Source: Dehalococcoidia bacterium (GTDB taxonomy: Bacteria; Chloroflexota; Dehalococcoidia; UBA3495). Taken from it: a stretch of 5,667 nucleotides of DNA. A program made the translations under genes and the position numbers. The stretch is from assembly GCA_002708395.1 (NCBI GenBank), contig PANP01000092.1:12203-17869 (forward strand), in the 5' to 3' direction. The notes beneath the pieces were generated by a model. It saw nothing but the letters and a program-made list of their open reading frames with translations, ran no database searches and was not told the origin of the DNA. Positions 1 to 4,689 of the stretch are shown here, in pieces (the stretch's first letter is position 1; every line of letters starts with the position of its first letter).

Positions 1-96
1 GCCGTAGGCTCCGGGTTGTACATTGCAGCGGCCAGCGGCACGGTTCTCGTGCTGGTCATCCTGTATCTATTCGCACCGTACAGGCAGCAAGAGTAA
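1..96 (+). CDS. C-terminal end of a membrane protein, probably MgtC/SapB family (partial)
   Basis: Reading frame 1 is open from the left edge to a TAA at 94-96 and gives 31 residues. It starts AVGSGLYIAA, runs through a hydrophobic segment (roughly residues 2-26, rich in V, L, I) and ends in a short polar tail, PYRQQE. A Gly-x-Gly-[LM]-Tyr followed by one last transmembrane helix and a basic tail is how I remember the end of the transmembrane domain in MgtC/SapB-family inner-membrane proteins, some of which are linked to magnesium limitation. The match rests on about 30 residues, so another polytopic membrane protein is possible. The start and most of the gene lie outside the window. No convincing terminator hairpin follows the stop. 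Confidence 0.5.
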   Translation, partial: AVGSGLYIAAASGTVLVLVILYLFAPYRQQE

Positions 97-394
97 TAGA
101 GTCGCGGCTACCTGCCGATGCGCTCGATCGTTCACCAGATTCCGTTTGCATCCCCTACGGGTGGTCTCGACAATCGCAGTTCTTTGACGTATCTAATTGC
201 TGTGCAAACGGGAGAGATATCCGAGACTCAAGAGCACGGATTGCGCAGGACACCGGCGTTACTCAACGGTGTACAATCACCCCTAGGTTCGCCGGGCAAG
301 TCTGTGATTGGACAAGGCGTGAATATTTCCGGTCAACCCGGTAGACATCCAGTAATAACGAACCTACATCCTAACCAAGGAACGATAGAGATCG
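97..394. other. 298-base non-coding region upstream of the thiamine diphosphate enzyme gene
   Basis: This gap separates the membrane protein from the next gene. By my count it is about 52% G+C, lower than the flanking genes appear to be. A 94-codon open frame (118-402) spans most of it, but it lacks a Shine-Dalgarno site, resembles nothing I know and runs 8 bases into the real downstream gene, so I treat the region as non-coding. It holds a six-base inverted repeat (250-255 with 267-272) beside a promoter-like element, listed separately. I see no tRNA, no recognisable riboswitch and no strong terminator. The length leaves room for a long leader or a regulatory site. Confidence 0.6.
247..277 (+). 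promoter_or_regulatory. Weak candidate promoter with an inverted repeat filling the spacer
   Basis: AGGACA (247-252, 4 of 6 matches to TTGACA) and TACAAT (272-277, 5 of 6 to TATAAT) are separated by 19 bases. A perfect inverted repeat, ACACCG (250-255) and CGGTGT (267-272) around an 11-base centre, occupies nearly the whole spacer. A 19-20 base spacer carrying a dyad is the layout of promoters controlled by MerR-family activators, but no MerR gene is visible here. The -35 match is poor and no better promoter was found in this gap. If real, it would drive the thiamine diphosphate enzyme gene with a leader of about 110 bases. Confidence 0.2.
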
Positions 395-2101
395 ATGAAT
401 AGAAACGTTGAAGTTGGAAGCGTTGCCGAAGCTTATCTTGAACTGCTGGCGTCCCGGAACATCGAATATTTCTTTGGCAACGGCGGGACAGATTTTGCTC
501 CCATCATTGAAGCCTATGCCAAGCGCGTTTCTCAAGAACAACCCCTCCCGCGCCCCATCACCGTGCCTCATGAGGTGACGGCGGTGGCGATGGCCCACGG
601 TTACGCTATGATTACCGGCCGGCCGCAGGTGGTGATGGTGCATACGACTCCCGGTACCGCCAACGCCACATCCGGGATAATCAACGCATTCCGGTCCAAT
701 ATACCCATGCTTTTCACCGCTGGCCGCACGCCCATCACCGAAGGTGACGCCTCGGGTGCCCGCAACCTCAATATCCACTGGGCCCAGGAATCCTTCGACC
801 AAGGGTCAATGGTGCGAGAGTGGGTAAAGTGGGACTATGAGCTTCGCCACGGCGCTGACCTTGAAGGCGTGGTTGACCGGGCGCTGGCTATCTCCCAGTC
901 CGAACCCGCCGGTCCGGTCTACCTCAGTCTCCCAAGAGAGATTCTGGCCGAAGGATTGGAAAGTTTCTCCTATGAAGCCCAACCAAGATTGAATAAATCG
1001 GAGGATAGGGTTCCAAGTCCGGAAGCCATCGCTCAAGTGGCCGCTCTGTTGGCCAAGGCCAAGAACCCCATCGTGGTGACCAGGGCCGTCGGAAAAGATA
1101 CTCGTGCGGTCCAGCCGTTGGTGGAATTGGCCGAGCTTCTGGGCATGGGCGTGATTGACGCAGGGGCTTTGTACACCAACTTTCCCAAGGGCAACTCCCT
1201 CTATGCGGGGGGCGACGTAGGGTCCAACCTCAAGGACGCAGATGTGGTGGTGGTTCTGGAGGCCGATGTCCCGTGGGCCACGCCAGGGTCCGCTCCTTCA
1301 TCCGATGCCCGCATCATCGGTATCGGTGAAGACCCGCTGTTCTCCAATTACCCGGTGCGGGGATTCCACGTCGACCACAACCTGTCCGGGAGTCCTAGAC
1401 TTACCCTGAGTGCTTTGGCCGATGCCGTCGAAGACATCGGCGTGGACTCTGAGGCGGTTCAGGCCCGGAAAGATAAATTGGCTGCCTCCAGCCAGAGCCG
1501 GCGCGACGCTGCGCTGAAGCGAGCTGAGAGTGGCAAGAACGAAACGCCGATCAGCAAGGCTTGGTTCTCCCGATGCCTGTCCGATGTATTAGATGAAAAC
1601 ACAATCGTGCTCAGCGAATTGGGCGTTGACCCTTCCCAGATGGAATTCAATCATCCTGGGACATTCTTCGGGTCACCAGCCTCCTCCGGTCTTGGTTGGG
1701 CCTTGGGCGCTTCCCTGGGGTCCAAGCTGGCTGCCCCGGACAAAACTGTCATATGCGTTGTGGGAGACGGCTCCTACATCTTCGGGTCGGGCACCGCAAC
1801 CCATATCGTATCCCAAGCGCAGGGCTTACCAGTGCTGAATATCGTATGGAACAACGGCATCTGGAACGCGGTGCAGAACGCCACCAAAGTGAGTTACGCC
1901 GATGGGTATGCGGTGCGGAACAACGACTTTGCAGTAAGCACCCTGTCCCAGTCCTTCCAGTACGAGCTTATCTGCCAGGCCGCCGGGGGATACGCCGAGC
2001 GGGTTGATGACCCGGGGCAAATACCCGATGCGATTCAGCGGGCGTTGCATGCGGTCCAAGTTGAAAAACGGCAGGCCTTGTTGAACATCATCGGGCAGTA
2101 A
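395..2101 (+). CDS. Thiamine diphosphate-dependent enzyme, acetolactate synthase/benzoylformate decarboxylase-like
   Basis: This is a cytosolic thiamine diphosphate (ThDP) enzyme of the 2-oxoacid decarboxylase/acetolactate synthase superfamily, 568 residues, full length for the family. The N-terminal domain (about 5-190) carries the cofactor-activating glutamate, E60, in VPHEVTAVAMAHGYA. The middle domain spans about 205-345. The C-terminal domain has the cofactor and metal motif GDG (457-459), 26 residues, then NN (486-487). Compared with my memory of Pseudomonas benzoylformate decarboxylase, H83 matches its catalytic His70, T32 its Ser26 and L433 its Leu403, while the second catalytic histidine (His281) appears absent. 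The start ATG places the N-terminal domain where the family begins; AAGGAA (377-382) is a weak, rather distant ribosome site. No acetolactate synthase small subunit is adjacent, so a role in valine/isoleucine synthesis is unlikely. I infer decarboxylation or carboligation of an unknown 2-oxoacid. Family is certain, substrate is not. Confidence 0.93.
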   Translation: MNRNVEVGSVAEAYLELLASRNIEYFFGNGGTDFAPIIEAYAKRVSQEQPLPRPITVPHEVTAVAMAHGYAMITGRPQVVMVHTTPGTANATSGIINAFRSNIPMLFTAGRTPITEGDASGARNLNIHWAQESFDQGSMVREWVKWDYELRHGADLEGVVDRALAISQSEPAGPVYLSLPREILAEGLESFSYEAQPRLNKSEDRVPSPEAIAQVAALLAKAKNPIVVTRAVGKDTRAVQPLVELAELLGMGVIDAGALYTNFPKGNSLYAGGDVGSNLKDADVVVVLEADVPWATPGSAPSSDARIIGIGEDPLFSNYPVRGFHVDHNLSGSPRLTLSALADAVEDIGVDSEAVQARKDKLAASSQSRRDAALKRAESGKNETPISKAWFSRCLSDVLDENTIVLSELGVDPSQMEFNHPGTFFGSPASSGLGWALGASLGSKLAAPDKTVICVVGDGSYIFGSGTATHIVSQAQGLPVLNIVWNNGIWNAVQNATKVSYADGYAVRNNDFAVSTLSQSFQYELICQAAGGYAERVDDPGQIPDAIQRALHAVQVEKRQALLNIIGQ

Positions 2102-2129
2102 CCCCGTCACCTAGTAACTTCGTAGATTC

Positions 2130-2158
2130 TTGACATGGTTCGAGCCGCTGGATACACT
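2130..2158 (+). promoter_or_regulatory. Sigma-70-type promoter upstream of the bicupin gene
   Basis: A perfect -35 hexamer TTGACA (2130-2135) is followed, after exactly 17 bases, by TACACT (2153-2158, 4 of 6 matches to TATAAT). It lies in the 130-base gap after the ThDP enzyme gene. Transcription would begin near 2165, giving a leader of about 65-70 bases before the ATG at 2232. A five-base inverted repeat, GGTTC (2137-2141) and GAACC (2166-2170), brackets the -10 and could be an operator, though arms this short are common by chance. No terminator precedes the promoter, so it may act as an internal promoter. Confidence 0.55.
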
Positions 2159-2212
2159 CCCGCGAGAACCTGATCGCCGTCTGCAGCGATGCCGTAAAAC
2201 GGTGTATAGACC

Positions 2213-2222
2213 GGAGAGAGGA
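2213..2222 (+). promoter_or_regulatory. Ribosome binding site that fixes the bicupin start
   Basis: A purine run, GGAGAGAGGA, ends nine bases before the ATG at 2232. It supports that ATG over the in-frame TTG at 2130, which has no such site and lies inside the -35 hexamer of the promoter. Confidence 0.7.
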
Positions 2223-2231
2223 ACAAATCTG

Positions 2232-3380
2232 ATGGTAGAAATAAGCGGGGCGATTCAGACGACTGTATCAGATATCGCATCCAGCTACGTTAGGTCCAGG
2301 CCATGGCCCTACCGGCGCTGGATGTCATCCATCGGGATTCCGATTCACAAAGGGTATTTCGTCGAGGACTTGCGGACCATTGAGTTGGGTTGGTGGCCGG
2401 AGCGCGAATGTAACGCGGCCTTCCTGGAGATGATGGGGTCGGAAGGTATGTCGGAGATTCGCGTCACCGAGATTCCGCCGGGAAAAACTCTCCCGCCGAT
2501 GACCTTTGCTCTGGACGAGGTCGTATACGTTATCGAAGGGAGAGGGCTTACGACCATCGCAGGAAGCGGCCCAAAGAAGACCTTCGAATGGCAGAAGCAC
2601 AGCATGTTCCTCATTCCTAGAGGACACACGCATCAGTTCACCAACATGCAGGGAGATAGGCCGGTGCGGCTCCTGCACTACAACTGCCTTCCGCTGGTCA
2701 TGGCCACGCTGGCCGACCCGGAGTTTTTCTTCAAAAGCGATGAGGTGGTGGACCGTCTCAGCACGGGAAAGGACGAGTTCTACTCCGCCGCCATCGCCGC
2801 TCAGATACCCGACGCAAAACTCACGTGGGGCGTCAGGGACATCTGGTTCGGCAACTTCTTCCCGGATATGCGGGCCTGGGACAAGCTCGCCGCCCATACC
2901 ATGAGAGGCATCGGCACAAGGGCGGTCTACGTTCAATTCCCCGGTTCGGAGATGGCCGCCCACATGTCCGTCTTCGGCGAGCGTACCTACAAGAAGGCGC
3001 ATCGGCACGGGCCGGCCTTCGTCATCGTTATCCCGGACGGGGACGGATATTCCATCATGTGGGAAGAAGGGAAGGAAAAGATTGTCTTTCCCTGGCAGGA
3101 GGCCAGTCTGTTCGTGCCACCGAACCGGTGGTTCCACCAGCACTTCAATGTCGGTGAGGGATCGGCCCGGTACCTGGCGTTTCATCCGCCGGTCCAGTTC
3201 GAGGGTTGGGCCGAAAAGGTTGAAGATCGAGTCAAAGACCAGATCGAATTTCCCGACGAAGACCCCTGGATCAGACAGAAATTCGAGGAAGAGTTGGCCA
3301 AGAAGGGTAAGATTAGTGCCATGCCCGAAGAAGCCTACATAGACCCGGACTACCAGCTGCCAGCGTCGACGGATAGCTAG
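2232..3380 (+). CDS. Two-domain cupin protein (bicupin) with a three-histidine C-terminal site
   Basis: A soluble 382-residue protein with two cupin barrels. The first (about 80-150) has the second cupin motif intact (P129, G131, H134, N138), but both motif-1 histidines are replaced (M90, F92) and only E96 remains. The second (about 232-318) has HRH at 257-259 and H302 in a P297...H302...N306 motif, while the usual motif-1 glutamate position is Ala/Phe. A three-histidine site in a bicupin recalls gentisate-type dioxygenases and Dke1-type enzymes, so a metal-dependent oxygenase or isomerase is plausible. I recall similar proteins labelled 'ethanolamine ammonia lyase-activating protein', a weak name that I would not adopt. 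The acidic and basic tail (330-382) follows the barrels. The start is chosen from the ribosome site. An upstream in-frame TTG would add 34 residues encoded by promoter sequence. The amidase gene follows after 54 bases, suggesting a shared transcript. Bicupin fold is sure, reaction unknown. Confidence 0.9.
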   Translation: MVEISGAIQTTVSDIASSYVRSRPWPYRRWMSSIGIPIHKGYFVEDLRTIELGWWPERECNAAFLEMMGSEGMSEIRVTEIPPGKTLPPMTFALDEVVYVIEGRGLTTIAGSGPKKTFEWQKHSMFLIPRGHTHQFTNMQGDRPVRLLHYNCLPLVMATLADPEFFFKSDEVVDRLSTGKDEFYSAAIAAQIPDAKLTWGVRDIWFGNFFPDMRAWDKLAAHTMRGIGTRAVYVQFPGSEMAAHMSVFGERTYKKAHRHGPAFVIVIPDGDGYSIMWEEGKEKIVFPWQEASLFVPPNRWFHQHFNVGEGSARYLAFHPPVQFEGWAEKVEDRVKDQIEFPDEDPWIRQKFEEELAKKGKISAMPEEAYIDPDYQLPASTDS

Positions 3381-3420
3381 GATCAAGTTATGGCCTACTG
3401 ACTCGGAATCTTCGTTCAGT

Positions 3421-3426
3421 AAGGAG
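3421..3426 (+). promoter_or_regulatory. Strong ribosome binding site for the amidase gene
   Basis: AAGGAG sits eight bases before the ATG at 3435. It is the best Shine-Dalgarno match in the window and confirms this start. The 54-base gap after the bicupin shows no clear promoter or terminator, which fits co-transcription. Confidence 0.8.
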
Positions 3427-3434
3427 TAGGAATC

Positions 3435-4310
3435 ATGCAGACAGCAACTAAAGACCAACTCTGCACGTCGTTCAGTGCCGACAACGCCCCGTCGCTGCGC
3501 GTCCAACCGGGCGAGACCTTCATCATGGAGACCAACGACCGGTTCGCCACGTACGATGGCCCAGGCTCTTCAACCGAGGCCTTGGATATCCTCAAGACCA
3601 TGGCTGGTCCGGTGTATATCGAAGGGGCAAAACCCGGCGATACCTTGAAGATTGAGGTACTGGACATCACTCTGCCCTTGGACTACGGCTGGATCGGGGC
3701 AACGCCGGGCCGGGGGCCACTGGGGGACCGGATCCCCGAGTTCCGCAAGGCCAAGGTGAAGATAACTAGCCAAGGGGTCGTGTTCAAGGACAAAGTCACC
3801 ATGCCTCTCCGTCCCATGATTGGCCGCATCGGTCTGGCTCCTGAAGACGGGCCTCTGCCCAGCGGCGCCAAGGGAGCGTTCGGTGGAGGGATGGGCAACA
3901 CCCAGATAGCCACGGGATCCACCGTCTACCTGCCCGTTTTCCACGAAGGCGGATTGCTCACCATCGGCGACTGCCACGCCGCCATGGGTGATGGCGAAGC
4001 CACAGCTTCAGCGGTGGAATGCGCTCTCGATGCTACTTTCCGGGTAACCATCTCGGAAGACCTACAGGTAACCCGACCTATGGTCGAGACCGAGACTGAA
4101 GTAATGACCACCGGAGAGGGCGAGACGATGGAGGAGGCCGCCAAAGTGGCCTTGAACGCCATGGCCGACCTGATGGTGGACCGCTTGTCCATAGACTACA
4201 CCGACGCCGCAATGTTGATTGCCTGCTCCGCTGACGTGCGTACCGGCATCGCCGGGCACGCGCCGTTCACGATGCGGGCTGCAGTGCCCAGGTCGGTGTT
4301 GTCCGTATAA
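3435..4310 (+). CDS. Acetamidase/formamidase family protein (FmdA/AmdA type)
   Basis: The 291 residues match a full-length bacterial member of the acetamidase/formamidase family, soluble enzymes that hydrolyse short amides such as formamide or acetamide to the acid and ammonia. Recognisable family blocks in order: GPVYIEGAKPGDTLKIEVLDI-like segment at 58-78, MIGRIGLAP at 128-136, a glycine-rich block at 149-155, GSTVYLPVF at 161-169, GDCHAAMGDGE at 178-188, and a C-terminal AAMLIACSADVRTG segment at 258-271. The metal/active-site GD-x-H and GDGE elements are present. The glycine-rich block reads GGGMGN (150-155), where I remember GGN-[LM]-D in typical members, so an Asn and an Asp are both replaced by Gly. 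This may alter substrate or metal binding. The strong ribosome site and the position behind the bicupin suggest one operon, with this enzyme perhaps releasing ammonia from an amide made upstream. Family confident, substrate inferred. Confidence 0.92.
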   Translation: MQTATKDQLCTSFSADNAPSLRVQPGETFIMETNDRFATYDGPGSSTEALDILKTMAGPVYIEGAKPGDTLKIEVLDITLPLDYGWIGATPGRGPLGDRIPEFRKAKVKITSQGVVFKDKVTMPLRPMIGRIGLAPEDGPLPSGAKGAFGGGMGNTQIATGSTVYLPVFHEGGLLTIGDCHAAMGDGEATASAVECALDATFRVTISEDLQVTRPMVETETEVMTTGEGETMEEAAKVALNAMADLMVDRLSIDYTDAAMLIACSADVRTGIAGHAPFTMRAAVPRSVLSV

Positions 4311-4320
4311 GTGGCCTAGC

Positions 4321-4368
4321 CGGGAAACTGCACGGGGAGCCAGACCGCTGAGATAGCGTTGGTTCCCG
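4321..4368. terminator. Possible bidirectional hairpin terminator between convergent genes
   Basis: Within the 59-base gap between two converging stop codons, CGGGAA (4321-4326) can pair with TTCCCG (4363-4368). Inside it, CCAG (4340-4343) can pair with TTGG (4359-4362), including a G-T pair, and CGCT (4346-4349) with AGCG (4355-4358) around the five-base loop GAGAT. This stacks the inner hairpin next to one outer arm. There is no T-run on either side, so it is not a classical intrinsic terminator and the call rests on position and dyad only. Confidence 0.3.
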
Positions 4369-4369
4369 C

Positions 4370-4654
4370 CTATTCCCCAACCAACCGAATCAGTAACTCC
4401 CGCAGTTCCGGCGTCTCTCGCAACGCTGCCCGCATCATGTCTATCTCGCCGGGGGACATCATCAGGGGCGACCGGCTGAAGCTGCCGCGGTGGCTGTAGT
4501 GGCAGAACCTGACGCTCACGTTACCGGCGGCTTCACCTTCGGTGTATTTCAGTAGTTGCAGCGTGGGGACGTGATGCTCCCCTTCTACCCTGGCTTCTTC
4601 GGCCACATAGCCGCTACCCCAATGATAAGTGAACGACTTTTTCTTCGTGGTCAT
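4370..4654 (-). CDS. Small conserved-looking protein of unknown function (94 residues)
   Basis: I do not recognise a named family, though short proteins of this style seem familiar from Chloroflexota genomes. The chain starts with a basic stretch (KKK at 4-6), then aromatic and charged residues (Y10, H11, W12), a predicted beta-rich middle (about 30-52, TLQLLKY and VSVRFCHYSH) and a helix-rich C-terminus (about 67-92, a leucine- and arginine-rich pattern after SPGEID). No signal peptide, membrane segment or obvious metal site; a single Cys (C51) and several His (H27, H28, H52, H55) are scattered. A clear ribosome site six bases upstream supports the ATG. It follows the M20 peptidase gene by 35 bases on the same strand, so the two are probably co-transcribed and may be functionally linked. 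Codon use and the ribosome site argue for a real gene. Confidence 0.8.
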   Translation of the reverse strand: MTTKKKSFTYHWGSGYVAEEARVEGEHHVPTLQLLKYTEGEAAGNVSVRFCHYSHRGSFSRSPLMMSPGEIDMMRAALRETPELRELLIRLVGE

Positions 4655-4660
4655 GACGTT

Positions 4661-4665
4661 TCCTC
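4661..4665 (-). promoter_or_regulatory. Ribosome binding site for the 94-residue protein
   Basis: On the minus strand GAGGA lies six bases before the ATG at 4654-4652. It supports both the start and the reality of this small gene. Confidence 0.7.
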
Positions 4666-4689
4666 GCGCCTGGTTGGAATAAGGGACCG

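Noticed and set aside
184..212. TTGACG (184-189) as a -35 box
   Set aside because: The hexamer is good, but the bases at 16-18 spacing (such as AACGGG at 207-212) do not resemble a -10 box.
118..402. A 94-codon open frame in the upstream gap, plus strand
   Set aside because: It has no ribosome site, no familiar motif and a composition like spacer DNA, and it overlaps the ThDP enzyme start by 8 bases. It may just be a chance open frame; conservation in relatives would change this view.
371..1036. Two open frames of 143 and 76 codons on the minus strand
   Set aside because: Both are antisense to the N-terminal domain of the ThDP enzyme and encode low-complexity His/Arg/Gly-rich or featureless protein.
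2130..2231. Upstream extension of the bicupin from a TTG codon
   Set aside because: The TTG is part of a -35 hexamer, there is no ribosome site, and the 34 extra residues do not look like a conserved cupin N-terminus.
2325..3506. A 393-codon open frame on the minus strand
   Set aside because: It lies antisense to the bicupin and the start of the amidase, both with clear family motifs. The product has no recognisable domain, so it is a shadow of GC-rich codon use.
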